NCBI GenBank assembly: GCA_018806915.1
Contig: JAGKQI010000054.1
Location: forward strand, 434,001-498,000
DNA length: 64,000 bases
Reading direction: 5' to 3'
Origin: Phytophthora colocasiae
Taxonomy: Eukaryota; Oomycota; Peronosporomycetes; Peronosporales; Peronosporaceae
The position numbers were made by a program, and so were the translations under genes. The notes under the pieces are model-generated. The model was not told the DNA's origin. It searched no databases and saw nothing but the letters and a program-made list of their open reading frames with translations. Positions 20,093-32,713 of the stretch are shown in pieces; the first letter of the stretch is position 1; every line of letters begins with the position of its first letter.

Positions 20093-23000
20093 ATGGCTAG
20101 TAGAGATAATCGAGACAGCGGGGGTCTCCACGTGTCTGAGCGTCAGCCAATGTACAGTGGACCGAAAAGCTCGGGACCGAAAGGACGTAAACCCAAGTCA
20201 AATCGCCCGCACGCTCCGCCTCCGCCTCCCCCGCAGCGCTCACAGCCGCAATACGACCCGAACGAGATGGACTACGGCATGTCCGAGTCGGAGAAACAGA
20301 TGCCTGGCAGTGATATGCCTTACTACGTCCGAACAGATAGTGCTCCTAATGCGCAGGGTTTCCCAAACGGAATGCTGGAAGCAGGGTGCGTTTTCTAATT
20401 GTTGTGTTGTGTGTGGTTAGCTTTTTAATTAACGATATTTTGTTACGTTGATGGCAGTAATGGCTATACGTCGATAAAGACTCCAATTGAGCTCAGGAAA
20501 TCGCCCAGCTCTAAACAAATGCGTTCTGTAGATGAGAGTTCCGAGGACAGTTTCGACAATGGAAGCTACATTACCGACAAGATTCAGGGAGGACCAAATG
20601 AAGGCATCGGCTGGTTCCATGCTAAAATCAAGGTCGAGAACACCATCCACTGGGCCAACAACTACAAGATCCAGTGCTGTATGTTTTTCATATTCATCTG
20701 CGGCGCGGCAATGACTATCGCTTTCGCGGACAATGATGCGGACGTATCGGTGGGCCTCGTGGCTGGCAGTCTTATCACGCTCTTTTGTTGCTGTGCTGTG
20801 GTGTACACGTTCCTGACGCGTCCGACCTGGCGGAAGCACCCGAACCCGATCATTTTTTTCCGGAGTATCTGTGATATTTGTCTCGTGGCGGTGCTGCTCA
20901 TCACAGAGCTGTACAAGTGTGGCAATGGAGACTGTTCGAATACACTCACAGGGGCATCATGTACAGCTACTGCAGCGCTGACTCAGTTCTTCCTCTGGAC
21001 GTCGGAGAGTTGGTTTTTCGTCATGGCTATTGACATGCTGTCATCACTACAGAGTCCTTTCACTGATTACAAGAGCAACGTTCGCCGATATCACGGATTT
21101 GTGTGGGCAACAGGCCTTTTGACGTGCATTCTTCTGGTGTCTATCCCAGACTTTGCTGGTGAATCCGAGTTCGGATACTGCTGGACAGCAAGCAAAAGCA
21201 AGTTACGCCACGATGAGTCTGGTTCAAGCGAGACGGGCAATCTATGGAACCTCAACTTTCAGTACGTTCCCCTTGGAAACGGTTATGATGATACTAAGCG
21301 TAGATTAACTCTTCATTTTGTGTGTTTCAGGTCATGGCTGCTCTTCTACATTTGGCTCATTTTGTACTGGGTCTACGCCATCACGTTCGTTCTCCATTCT
21401 GACCGGTTTGGTGGAATCTAGTACTCCGTCCTTACTCTCTATGTTTGTGTTTTGTAGGGTAATCTACTGGGCGTACAGGCGGCTCAACTCCGGTCTCTCG
21501 GAGACGCTGCGCATGCGACTTCGTGTGCTGCACTCGGTCACGATGTACGTATGATTGAGCCTGCTGTTGTTGTGAATTTATCTTACTGACGTTCACACTT
21601 CCCACTCCAGATACGTGATCGCCATTATCATTTACTGGGGACTTTCATTTTGTATTTACGTGCCGTTTTTGGTGCAAGGCGACGAGCGATCAAGTTGGGT
21701 AGTGCAGATGATGAACTTCATGATTACGTGCAAGGGCTACTTCGACTTTGTGGTGTGGTTCCAAATGAACGATTTTCACGACACCTCGAAGAAAGGAAAG
21801 AGTGGAAAAAAGGCAGACGTTGACGTGGATGTTGATCTGAGCCCACAGGTGAATTTAGCTTTGCGTTGCGAGGTGCTGTACTACACTACGACTGGTATCA
21901 TTCAGGCTGTGCGTGACACGCAGCACCTGCCCCCTGGTGCCAACCAGCAGGAACTCTACCTGCAGCCGCAAGGCACAGAGGACAACCGTGGATCACTTGG
22001 TGTAGACGAGTACATGATTCGTACTCGACCAAAGGCGGCGCTGGGTAAGGGCACGTTATTTATCGACTACTGCCCCCACACTTTCCAGACTATTCGCGAA
22101 CACTTTGGTATTGACACGAACCAGTACATCGAGAGTTTGAGTCGGACAACGAAGGAGCGTCTGAGTGAAGGTGCTAGCGGTGCTTTCATGTTCTTCTCAC
22201 ACGACCAGCAGTTGATTGTGAAGAGTATGAGCGACGAGGAATCGGTCTTCCTACGCTCGATTGCTGCGGAGTATGCTTCTTTCCTGCTCACGAACCCAGA
22301 CAGCTTGCTGACGCGGTTCTACGGCTGCCACGCCATTCGTCTATACGGCAATACGTTCAATTTTGTGGTGATGGCAAATTTGTTCAGCACGGAGAAGGTA
22401 ATTCACCGACGCTATGATATAAAGGGCTCCTGGGTGAACCGCAGTGCCAAACACCCTTCGAAGGGAAAGCGAGTGACGTGCCGTCACTGTAACGCGAAGT
22501 ACGTGTTCGGCTCGACTGATGCTGAAAACTGTCGCGCACGAGTTGGTCGCCATGAACCGAATGTGATTCTGAAGGACAACGATCTGACCGCCAAGGTTCG
22601 TCTGGACCCAAAGGTTGCCGAGGACTTGTACGATCAGGTGGTCAAGGACGCAAATTTCCTTTCACGTTTGGGAATTATGGACTACTCGCTCCTGTTGGGT
22701 ATTCACAATGTGGAGTACATGGTGAACCCGGATTTGGAGGAAGAGCCCGTGATTCCGCCGAAGGATGCAGTGGGCCCGAGACGTCGGACTATCAACAACT
22801 CGACGATGAATCGCGGTGGGCACGAGGGATCAAATGCGCCTTTGAGAGAGTCAAAGCCTCGTACTCATCTACCGCGTGTTGCGACGGGAACACGTCGGGC
22901 GAACACTGTTGTGGGTCCTTCGATCTACTACTTCGGTCTCATTGACATACTTCAGACATGGAATATGGACAAGAAATTGGAACGCTTTGCCAAGACGAAG

Positions 23001-23189
23001 ATGCTTGCAAAGGATGCTGACGGTTTGTCAGCGATCCCTCCTGCTGCGTACTGCGAGCGGTTCAAACGTAAGATGGGCGAGATCCTGTCTGTGACGACCC
23101 GCGATGAATACGCCGAATGCTACGTGGGCGAGCGGAGAGGGAGCAACAGCGCAACTGGGGACGCAGACCCCAACCGGCGTTTTTTTTAA
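20093..23189 (+). CDS. GPCR-PIPK: seven-transmembrane receptor fused to a phosphatidylinositol phosphate kinase
   Basis: Five exons (20093-20385, 20458-21261, 21331-21405, 21458-21544, 21611-23189) close in frame to 945 residues. After a Pro-rich cytosolic leader come hydrophobic helices such as CCMFFIFICGAAMTIAFA, LVAGSLITLFCCCAVVYTFL, LTQFFLWTSESWFFVMAI, WLLFYIWLILYWVYAITFV and YVIAIIIYWGLSFCIYVPFL, which make a seven-helix bundle. The C-terminal half is a PIP kinase: IHRRYDIKGSWVNR, ILKDNDL, the catalytic LGIMDYSLLLGIHN and the activation segment YYFGLIDILQTWNMDKKLE. The fusion is a known oomycete family (GK proteins), inferred to couple an extracellular signal directly to phosphoinositide synthesis. 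A ligand cannot be read from sequence. The gene ends in an Asn/Arg-rich tail and an eight-T run before the stop. Confidence 0.96.
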
Positions 23190-24295
23190 ACCGTGAGGCC
23201 TTGGTGGGAAACGAAGGCAATGGTGACGCCCCCCACCGAGGGCCCGCCCTCACGGAACGAAGAAAGCTCCACCCCCTGCTCCGCGGGTTTTTATGTTGAC
23301 AACGTGCTGCTGCAAGTCAGCGGGTGTACTTTAGATGAACAACAAACACAAGCAGCAAGAAGCACAAGACTCACCAGTCGAAGCGAAGAAACTACCAGCC
23401 AGTTAATCAACCAACCGATAAAGAATCGAGCCATGCAGTTTTGATATTGAATTAAGTAGAAGTGTACTTCGAATAGACAAACTGCGGAACTGCAACGACG
23501 GGTAATATGGATAGCATTCACAAGAGAGACTACCGGTAGTAGCCGAAAGGCTGAATGAAGTCAAATTCGCCAGATCAACCATATTTATCTGGACGGTAGG
23601 GGGATAAATTCGAGAGGTGGCAGTTGCAGCCCCAGTACACACCAAATCTGTAATTCCACCACGTGAACATTGTTGATACACGTCCACCTTAGCATGAACC
23701 GATTTCCAAGTTTGGTAGTGGAGGATTTCAACGATGACTGTTACCCAGTGCCTACGTGTACGACCTAGAGGCATCCGCTTCGTATGCGCTCGGAGCAAAA
23801 AGTGTCATACTACCCGTGGCTGCAGCCTCGTCCCAAGGACTTAAAGTGACTTCACAATTTCGGCTGACACAAGACAAACTTGAGCTTGAGGTCTTGTGGA
23901 TGTCTATCCATTGCGATAAAAAATATTCCACGTCTCCAAATGAATATCCTCCCCTACAAGGAAGTCCTCGCTGTTTCCCCAGACCCATTTTTGAACGTCA
24001 TTGCGGATTCAATCTCTCCAGTGCAGCGTCAAGCCTGCAGACACTACGCTATACTTGTCGTCTGCTGGGTCTGCAACATCACCACCTATACTCGACGACT
24101 GTAAAGCGGGCATTTCCTGACAAGCTGAAGCTCTGGGTATGACGAGTCCACTCGTTCGTATCGACTTCGTCCCATGCAGCATGAGATACCTCCACATCCG
24201 TTGATTTATATTGGCGGGAAGTGGCAAACATCTTGATTTCACTATACTCATTTCGCCGAAACCTTTGACAAAACGGTCGAAATCGGAATTCGACG
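23190..24295. other. 1.1-kb intergenic region, nothing supported
   Basis: Open frames up to 131 codons exist on both strands but show no domain, no consistent splice signals and no repeat. It separates two plus-strand genes and probably holds the terminator of one and the promoter of the next. Confidence 0.5.
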
Positions 24296-26883
24296 ATGGC
24301 TACTCGCCACGATAAGAGACGCCCAATTCGCAACGCGCTGCTCAAGTGGCAGCTCCAGCAAGACCGCAAACGCGTTGCAGAGGCGCAGCACAGTCTGATG
24401 CGCACGGCAGTGCCGTCTCCAGCCTCATCTCTCGCTTTGGACCACAACTACCATCGACCAACCGTTCGCAGACCGAGACCTACACAGCACCACGATCCGG
24501 AGGAGGACGCTCTTATGACACTGATTATGGAGCGAGAAGAGCAGGAATCAGGCACGTCCAACCAGCATATGGAACGGTCCTCCAAGCTAAACTATCCGTC
24601 GGTGTTACCGCCTTTACGACGTCCGAAAGGATCAAAACCTCCTCCTAATACTCCGATGAAGAATGTTACTTTACGACCTACAGGACAGAAACTCAATGCA
24701 GCTGGAGACTTTTATTCCCCAGTACGACCGAGAGAATCCTCGTTGAATAGCTCGACGTCGGAATTCCGACAGAGTTTGGCCTTTTCGAGGATTAAAGCAC
24801 CCACTCCGAAGCGGTTAGTTGGAAGGACAGCAGCTCCGTCACCTAAGAACCCGTTGAAGTACGATCAGATGAAGACGCCGGATAGATGGCGTACGACGGC
24901 GATGCGATCGAATCAGGAGGCATTAAACGAATCGGCAGTGAGACGGTGGGAGGAGGAAGATGCTCGACAAGCAGACCGATTATTGGAGAAAGCAGCGAGG
25001 GACGGAGATGATGAAGCGCTCTGGAATGATTTATTTTATGGTACGAAAGCTGCTCGAGCCAAAACGAATCAACTACCGGAACAACCGGCGGTGTATTCGA
25101 CCAGCAGTTTCCCGGAGGTTTTCTCTCGTAGTCGGTCGAATTCCCACGACAGTGTTTATTATCAAGACGACTCAAACCTCAAGTCATATCAGCTAGCGAA
25201 CGGTTTACCGAGTGGACAGGAAAAGGCATTTACGAGACAACAGAGCGATGCTGGATCTCGAGCTGCCGACTCAAATGCCCCCACTTCCACCCAGACTATT
25301 TCAGAGATGTTGGCTTCTATGGAGAAATCAACAATAGACCCAGTTGAAGGAGATATTGTTGCTGGAGATGATAAACTCTTTGATGGCTCTGGAGGTGGGG
25401 ATAAGGAGAATTTCTCGCATGGCAACGCGGCAGCTAGTGGTCCTCTCGTACTACAATGTAATTCTGCTGACGTGGAAATCCCACGCTGGAGTGTGATCGT
25501 GGTGGCAAGCTGTTTGGTACTTGGAACTGGTGGTTTTTTCATGGAGGAGTTGATGGCTTTTGTGGGGTTATTCTCCAGACGTGTGCCGTTCACAAGAGGA
25601 GAGCAAGAACGCATGCGTGACCGAGTAAAGGCTCTTCAACAGGATCTCCTGATGTTTCAGCTTTCTACGTCTGAAATTGAAGTGAACTCCCAGACAGCTT
25701 TGACTGAGTTACGTCAGCACATGAATAGGATGCGGTTGGATCGTGAAAAACATCAACATATACTCGCAAACGAAATGCAAGAGCTGCGTCGGCATATTCT
25801 TCATGTTACTCACGAACTGGTCGAGAAGGAGCACGAGTCCATCCAGAATCAGCTGGAAGAGTTGATAAAGGTGCAGGCTGTGAATGAACAGGAGGCTTCT
25901 ACTTCTAACATCAAAAACGAAGATAAACTAATGGAAACTCCAGAAATCGAAGCTGTGTCGGAAGCTGCAGTGGACAACTCTATGGAGGCTCCAGAATCCG
26001 ACATACCAATTGATACCAAGCTTGAGAATCAAGTCCATGACGAAGAAGCCCACCTTGAACAGCCGGACTATTTACCAGCCGAGGAGCAGGTCGCTGCGGT
26101 TGCGGGATCATCTATGCAATCTTCACACGACACGAATAACGTGCACGTTCCGGTTGAAAGTTTTCCAGTGGACCAGGTACTCCTTGTGGCTCCGTCGAAG
26201 TCTTTACCTGAAGAACTCGAGGGTGTCCAGCTTGTCAACCTCGAAGCTTCGCTGGAGTGTCCCATCGAAGAGATTAAAGTGGATGAAATTGTCGTAACCC
26301 CAGTGCCAGCAGTACAAGGTGGGAGTAAGATCAACAGCTCATCATCAATGAAGAAAATCACGAAACCAACTTCTGGAATGTCCTGGGACGGAATCCTTCT
26401 TCTGATCGGAATCATGTTTCTCGCTGCTTGCATCATGCTTCGCGTGTACAACATCAACCGTCGTAAGAAGTGGTTTGAACAGCGTCGCAGAAGGAGAAAC
26501 CAACGAGCGTGGTTGTTAGCCCAACGACGAGCACGTGAGATGGTTGAGATTCAAGACGATAGCGACGAATGGGATGAAGAGGAAACCGAGGAGACTCCGA
26601 CTCAAGACAGCGAAGAAGAATCAAAGCAAGAGCTCAAGCACGAGTCGTCTGACTGTGAAGACAATCCGAATGAACAAGTTGTGAGCTCTCCACCTGCAGC
26701 TTATCGTATGGCAACGGAGGTGAGATCATTATGCTCTGGTTAAGAACTCTTTAACTTCTCCTAACACTTTTCTCTTTCTTCCTACAGAAACGAACTATCA
26801 GTTCATCCAAGAACAAATCTACTCGCCGTTCACCAGTGAGACTTCGTCAACGCAACAAAGTTCTAGCTGCATATACAGGATAG
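24296..26883 (+). CDS. Coiled-coil protein with two membrane helices, family unknown
   Basis: Two exons (24296-26719, 26788-26883) give 839 residues. The first 390 are polar, Ser/Arg/Pro-rich and probably disordered. A hydrophobic helix follows (WSVIVVASCLVLGTGGFF), then about 120 residues of charged heptads (RDRVKALQQDLLMFQLSTSE onward) that should form a coiled coil, an acidic region, a second helix (GILLLIGIMFLAACIMLRVY), a cluster of arginines (KKWFEQRRRRRNQRAW) and an acidic tail. The last exon adds a basic end (KRTISSSKNKSTRRSPVRLR). I do not recognise the family. The layout suggests a membrane anchor or tether, which is inference only. Confidence 0.85.
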
Positions 26884-26974
26884 GCGACATCTAATTTATC
26901 ACGGGAATTAACCCATAAAGAAATACGACCATCATTCCGCATTACAGTTTGTCAATCAGCCTCCAGTTCCGACG

Positions 26975-27526
26975 ATGCTCGTGCGTGTAGCACGTCGCGT
27001 GCAGCGCGCAACGCCCCGCCGTTCCTTCACGTCCACATCTGTAGGAGCCAGTACTGAGGCTGAAGAACGTTCGGATGCGCTCTACTTCACTACACGTAGG
27101 GCTTCATCTATAATTTTACACAAACATAGTAAACATTCTTACAATAATTTTGATACAGGTGACTACATTAAAGGTCGAGAAGTACTGGAAGAGTTCGGCA
27201 TGGTGTCAGCTGTGGCAGTACGCTCCAAGTCTGTCATTAGCGACATGTACGTGGCTTTGGCGGGTCTGGTTGGAGGAGAAGCAGCATCCTACACTTCGCT
27301 AATGAACGAGACGATGGCGGAGGCTGTTCATCGAGTACAATACGCTGCCAAAGCCCAAGGAGCTACAGCGGTAATCAATGTACGCTTCGACTCTAATACG
27401 ACCATGAATCGCCTGGTGTTCGGTATGCACTGCTCAGTAATCTGTTACGGAACGGCGGTGAGATGCCGTCCCATGAAAGGGAAAAGCGCGGCTCCAGTGA
27501 CGCCGTACACACCAGAGAAGCAGTGA
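26975..27526 (+). CDS. YbjQ/UPF0145 (DUF74) family protein, probably mitochondrial
   Basis: Two exons (26975-27095, 27159-27526) encode 162 residues. The 63-nt intron is a multiple of three, so the unspliced frame is also open; splicing joins YFTTR to DYIKGREVLEEFGMV, as in bacterial YbjQ proteins. The core has ETMAEAVHRVQYAAKAQGAT and AVINVRFDSN, the typical helix and glycine-rich turn of the family, which forms pentamers of unknown biochemical role. The N-terminus MLVRVARRVQRATPRRSF is basic and amphipathic, consistent with mitochondrial import. Function is not established even for the bacterial relatives. Confidence 0.85.
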   Translation: MLVRVARRVQRATPRRSFTSTSVGASTEAEERSDALYFTTRRASSIILHKHSKHSYNNFDTGDYIKGREVLEEFGMVSAVAVRSKSVISDMYVALAGLVGGEAASYTSLMNETMAEAVHRVQYAAKAQGATAVINVRFDSNTTMNRLVFGMHCSVICYGTAVRCRPMKGKSAAPVTPYTPEKQ

Positions 27527-27564
27527 AAGGTGGTGTGAATGAAGTGTTTTTGATTCGGAGAATG

Positions 27565-28919
27565 TTACTTGTTTGGAGATTTTAAGTGGTTAGGACGGCG
27601 ACTTGCAGCTGCTTTACGACGACGGAGAGCAGGTTTGTTTGCTTCTGCTAGTGGAAGAATTGACGCAGATTGTGTGCCAAGAACAGCTTCGAGAGACTCC
27701 TGTTCACTTCCTGTTTGAGTGTTGTTGGAGTTGTTGCTTACTGAGACTCGTTTGGGTTTCTTTTCGTACCTGCCTTTTGTCCTTTTAGCGATGAAGCCTC
27801 CCCCCAAGAACAGTCCGTTGGCAGAGTTGTTGACAAATTCTTCGCGTTGTCGATCGCCCAGACGTCGTCGGACTTGATCAAGGTTGCTTTCTGCTTCCCT
27901 AATGATACCGGTATCCAGAAATTCTGCTTCATTGTCCGTTGAGCAAGAAAACAACTCTTCATCCGAACTACACGTGCTCTCGTGTTTTGGAAGCGAAGAA
28001 GGACATGGCAGTGAATCGAGAGTTATTGTTGCTAGTACAGGACGTCGTGGGTCGTTGCGCTCGTCAAATGGATGAGCATTGTAGTATGATTCTGGAATTT
28101 GCAGCGGGGGTATCGTCTTCCGTCCAGATTCATTCCATCCATGCAAGGGTATGCTATTATCTTGATTGCCAATGCAGTCGAGAGTTAATAGGCTTGTGGA
28201 TACCGAGCCAGGATTCTTCTGTCTCTGAATTGCGTTCGTAAATTGACGAAGCGCGGTACGTGTATGTTCTTGTTGTCCCTGGAGAACGTCGAGCAGTTCT
28301 TGTGTTCTTTTGCCTTCCTCTTTCAGTCGAGCTTTTACAAAGCTCAATTTTGCTTCTCGAATCTGGCGAGTTGTTGTATGAGGGATACGAGCAGCAGCCC
28401 CCGTGACGTCAAGGCAAGATCCGCTGTCTCGTTCGTAGCCATGGAAGCTGGCGAGTCTCTGGTTTTGCCGTTTTAATTCGTCGTTTCGAAGCTGTTGCAT
28501 GGTTTTGATCCGAGAAGGGATTCCGATGGTATCTCTTAGGCTCATCTGGAAATTCTCGTCGTCGAAAATAATTTTTTGTGGTGACGAAGCTGCAGCAAGA
28601 GCTCTCACAAGCGTTGTATGGTCAGGTTCTATTGACAAAGCTTCGGATTCATCAAATTTACGTTCGTCTGCCTGATCCATGACTCGTTGCAGCAATTGTC
28701 GAGCTTGCTCTGCTCGTCTGCGTGGGTGAATTGACGACGGTAAACTTCGCTTTGCCTACAAATATGAAGTGGTCAGTAGGTGGATTATTATTGAGTGGGT
28801 ACTGCTCTCACTTTGCTGCTGTGCTCCTGGTGCTTCGCATTCGGATAGTAGTATTTCGCGCGTGCGCCGAGCAAAAACTCAAGCGGTACATGATCGTTTG
28901 CATCCGTCTCTGGTGACAT
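27565..28919 (-). CDS. Hypothetical 432-aa protein
   Basis: Two exons (28919-28812, 28755-27565) close in frame. The N-terminus MSPETDANDHVPLEFLLG is followed by KYYYPNAKHQEHSSK and a basic stretch. The middle is predicted helical and charged (EAKLSFVKARLKEEGKRTQE), the C-terminal third Ser/Asn-rich with a basic end (PALRRRKAAASRRPNH). There is no signal peptide or membrane helix and no domain I recognise. It runs convergently toward the YbjQ gene, 38 bp away. A small coiled-coil scaffold or nuclear protein is possible. Confidence 0.75.
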
Positions 28920-29068
28920 CGTCAGCTTTCCATTCAGAAGGCATGGTGTGGAGGTTTAGAGGTTTGGCCAAGCTATTTCCACTACGAGCAGTTTTTTTTT
29001 CCTGAGACAGTGCTTACAGAAAGCATTGCCAGAAGGACAAGTCACTCAGAAGTTGCTTGACGTTAGCC

Positions 29069-31493
29069 ATGACAGCGTCTTGTTGTCCAAGTTCGGATGT
29101 AATCTCTGAAAAAGAAGACACTTCTAATCTACGGAGTGGACTCGTACCCAAACAACATCGACAGTAAGTTGGAAGTGCTTTTCTTTCTTCGTGCTGTATG
29201 TGGACGGCATGGAAACTCACACTTTGGAAGTTCAGGTGTCGGGATGTGCCTTGTTGCCTTTTATTCGTGGTTTATTGGATCGGCATGGTAATTATTCACC
29301 TTCATTTATTATCATGAATCTAAGGTTCATGTTCGAGCATTCTGTATGGTTCGTAGGTTGTAGTTGCCGTCGTCGCCTTTCAGTCAGGAGAACCTTTGAG
29401 GTAATTTTCAACGAGCTGCGAAAGCATTTTACCGTCTTCTAACAAATGGCACTGTAAATTTAAAAGCCTTATCTACGGGAAAGACTACAACGGCGCTGTT
29501 TGTGGTGACGGGGTCTTTGCCAATGCACGCTTTACGACGTATCCTCGACTCAACGAAGATCTCCTTGTTGCTGCAGCCAATGGTGTGTCTCCATCTAAGG
29601 CGAAGTTCTTTGGTATCTGTGTGGAAAGTTGTCCGGTAGCTGGCTCAAAAACCTGCACTTACAGTGGCGAGACGTGTTGGACTGTCGCTCAAAACACAGA
29701 AGCAGCTTTATTTCGTTGTTTACCAGTGGCTTCCAGCAACGAGACCGTTCTTGAAGAGGTTTGCATCGATCCTCAAGGTGCTGACTCTACCTGCACTGTT
29801 AATTTGTACGAAGCTGGCAAATGTGACACTATTTGCAACACTAAACGAGCTCACAAGGAAGTTTGGGAAGTTGAAGCCACAGGTGGAAACAGCCCACTGT
29901 TGACCCAGTTACAGGGCAATTTGCAAACTCTTGGGCGGTTTTTGAACGACATGTACGCTGCACGCTCTGTGGTTCTACTGATAGGAGGTTTGGGATCCTT
30001 GATTCTAGGTGTGCTCTGGTTGGTTGTCCTGCAGTTCTTCGCTGGCTGTGTGGTTTGGCTCACATGTTCGTTAGTTCTCATTGGTCTTGTATTGCTAAGT
30101 CTGTTTTGTTCCGTACGCTCGGAGTTGATTTCGTCAGAACAGCTAAGTGGATTATCCTTCCTGAATGCCACAACGACAGCTCTGGCGGCGACAAGTGATG
30201 AAAGCACAAAATTACAGTTCAAAGCTGCTGCCTACGTATCCTGGGTGGCGACTGGAGTTGTCTTCTTGCTGATTATTGCAATGAGAAAGCGTTTGAAAAT
30301 CGCTATCGCAATTATCCGCGAGAGTTCCAAGGCAATACAAAACCTTCCGCTACTGATGATGTGGCCGGTGATTCCAACAGCATTTTTTGTGGGGTTGGTA
30401 GTCTACTGCATCGCTGTTGCTGCCTACCTCATAAGTTCGGATGATTTAGCAGCAGCAGTGAAGGAATCTGCTGTATCATTTAACAGTACGATGGAGTTTA
30501 GTGCAGCTGAGGATCTACCAGCTAAAAAGCTGCAACAAGTATTACTCGCGTTCCACGTCTTCGGATTTCTTTGGACAAACCAACTGATACAAGCTATCTC
30601 AATTTGCGTCATTGCTGGCAGTGTTGCACAGTTCTATTGGACTCCACCGACAGACAACGGGAAGCGTAATATTGAGGCCAAGTTTCCGATTGCCAGAGCA
30701 TTTGGATACACTCTTCGCTTCAGCCTCGGATCTCTTTGCTTCGGGTCGTTTGTTATCGCGTTCATACAGTTCCTTCGGATCATGCTCGAGTATCTTGATC
30801 GCAAGTAAGTTTGTTACGACTATTGTGATGTTTTTTGCTTACATTTTTTTCAGTACAAAACAGATTCAGCAAACGAATCGTGTTGTTCGAGTCGCTCTTC
30901 TCTCTGTGAAGTGCTGTCTTTGGTGCTTCGAGAAGTGCATTAAGTTCCTCTCGAGGAATGCCTACATATTGATCGCGATGAAAGGCAGTTCGTTCTGTTC
31001 AGCATCAGCTCATTCATTTAAACTCATTTTCAAGAATATGGCGCGCGTTGCAGTGGTGAACTCGATCAGCTTCTTCCTGCTCTTCCTCATCAAGTTGACG
31101 ATCACCCTCGTAGTGGCGCTTGTGGTGTTTGCAATGCTATCGAAATCGTCTTCATTGTCGTTATCATCGGATCAGCTTTCGCTGTTGGGAGGTGCAACCG
31201 TGACGTCGCCATTAGCGCCGGTAGTTGTTGCCTGCGTGCTCGCTTGGCTCGTAGCCTCCGCTTTTGTGAACGTCTACGAAGCTGCAATCGATACGATCCT
31301 GTTGTGTTTCTGCGAGGACACCGAGTTACATGGTAATACTGCAAGCGAATTTATGAGTAAGGAGCTCCAGCGTATCATGGGCGGAGATCTTCATAAAGAA
31401 AACAAGCACAAGTTGATCCACGTGACCCCTAAAGGGACCAATAGTCCAGAACGCCATCCAGACATCGAAAAATTGGACGAGACGGATATCTAG
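29069..31493 (+). CDS. Choline transporter-like protein (CTL/SLC44 family)
   Basis: Five exons (29069-29163, 29236-29287, 29357-29400, 29467-30804, 30854-31493) sum to 722 residues. The N-terminal signature RDVPCCLLFVVYWIGM and LIYGKDYNGAVCG, split over three small exons, matches the CTL start, where a first helix leads into a Cys-rich loop (CVESCPVAGSKTC). Ten or so hydrophobic segments follow. The C-terminal family block FLSRNAYILIAMKGSSFC is intact. CTL proteins move choline or ethanolamine across the plasma or mitochondrial membrane for phospholipid synthesis. Length and topology are usual. The tail is cytosolic, charged and ends EKLDETDI. Confidence 0.93.
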
Positions 31494-31528
31494 CTAGAAA
31501 GAAGCAATATAGCTGTGATTTTAGCTGG

Positions 31529-32221
31529 TTAGTTGTCAAAGGCTAAGGTCGAGTACGCACAAACAGCAAGTTTCTTTCGCCATGTGCGCTTGTGTTTCTC
31601 ACGTTGCTGCTGTTCGAGGCGGTCAAGCTCATCACGCCGTTGAGTTCGTCTGACTCGATCTTCTAGACGGACTCGAGTTAGCCAGGCCTCATAAGCTTGT
31701 TGGTTCTCAACTTTTGATCTTTCAGGATGAGGAGGACATTCGTTTGTATGAGTGGATTTTTTTTTTCTTTATCTTCGGATTCACGTGTAGTGATGGAGGC
31801 TTGCACCTCGATTTCGTCTGCAACAGATTTATAACTATGAGCAATAAGTACTGTTAACATACCAAGAAGAGAACGTACTGGAGGGTCCTCTTTGTCCTTT
31901 GTGTGCTGTTTTTTGGCTTCCTTCCTTTTTCGACATAGAAAATCTCGAAAAGCGGCGTCACATTCAGCCTGCTTGTCCTCATTATTATTGTTGCCATCGT
32001 TCTGTAACTTGTACGACTGATTCTTGGCAGTAGCTTTCTCTTTGAGCCATTGTGTGTAGGATTTTGATCGTTGAACCTGCACCGACATTTTACAATTCAC
32101 AACTTCAAGTTCGTAATACTATTGAAGCAAAACGCACCTTGAGAATCTGCAGTCGACACGCGCTCTCGACGTCTAAAGGCTCGAATCGCTCCTGCCAATG
32201 CCACGTAGAAGTTGATACCAT
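31529..32221 (-). CDS. Coiled-coil protein, CCDC34-like
   Basis: Three exons are read: 32221-32138, 32076-31863 and 31817-31529. The product begins MVSTSTWHWQERFEPLDV, continues with RSKSYTQWLKEKATAKNQ and CDAAFRDFLCRKRKEAKK, and ends with QAYEAWLTRVRLEDR. Repeated aromatic-xxWL motifs within charged helices resemble CCDC34-type proteins linked to cilia. The exon sum is one base short of a multiple of three; the missing base falls in a run of ten T at 31757-31766, where the frame must shift between KEKK and STHTNE. This may be a s assembly or base-calling error or a real frameshift. About 195 residues if restored. Family assignment is moderate. Confidence 0.6.
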
Positions 32222-32713
32222 CGTCAAATAACACGTAGGCTAAATGCAGATTCAGACTTGCGCATCACATTTCTCGTCCATCATGATAGTGTAGCCATGT
32301 TCTAAAAATACAGTCCAAAAAAACCTCGTTTTTTACCATACTGAACTCAAGTTCATCTTTCAAACACCATTCCCGCCAAGAGAAACAAGGTTTTATTTAA
32401 TGATAGAAATCCTGATCATTTCTATCTACCATTTCTAAGTCTTCACCTTACAAAAATGAGCTGTCGTACTTAAATGAAATAGAAACATATCTACTTCCAC
32501 AGGGTTTCTAATTAGATGGCTTCCGCCCCCCTTCCTCGATTCTCACAGGCTAAACGACCGACCAACCAGGAACCACGCACGGTATGTCCAATGAGATGCA
32601 GCCTCGCCTCCTTTTCTGCCTATGACAAGCTCCGTGCCGCGCCTCACTGACGTATATGTGTGTCCCTGTGTCTTGTGCTCTTCCTCATGACGCCGCTATA
32701 GCTCCCTCTTACC
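32222..32713. other. Intergenic, divergent promoters of the CCDC34-like and NF-YC genes
   Basis: AT-rich on the left, C/T-rich tracts nearer NF-YC. No gene or repeat is supported. Confidence 0.5.
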
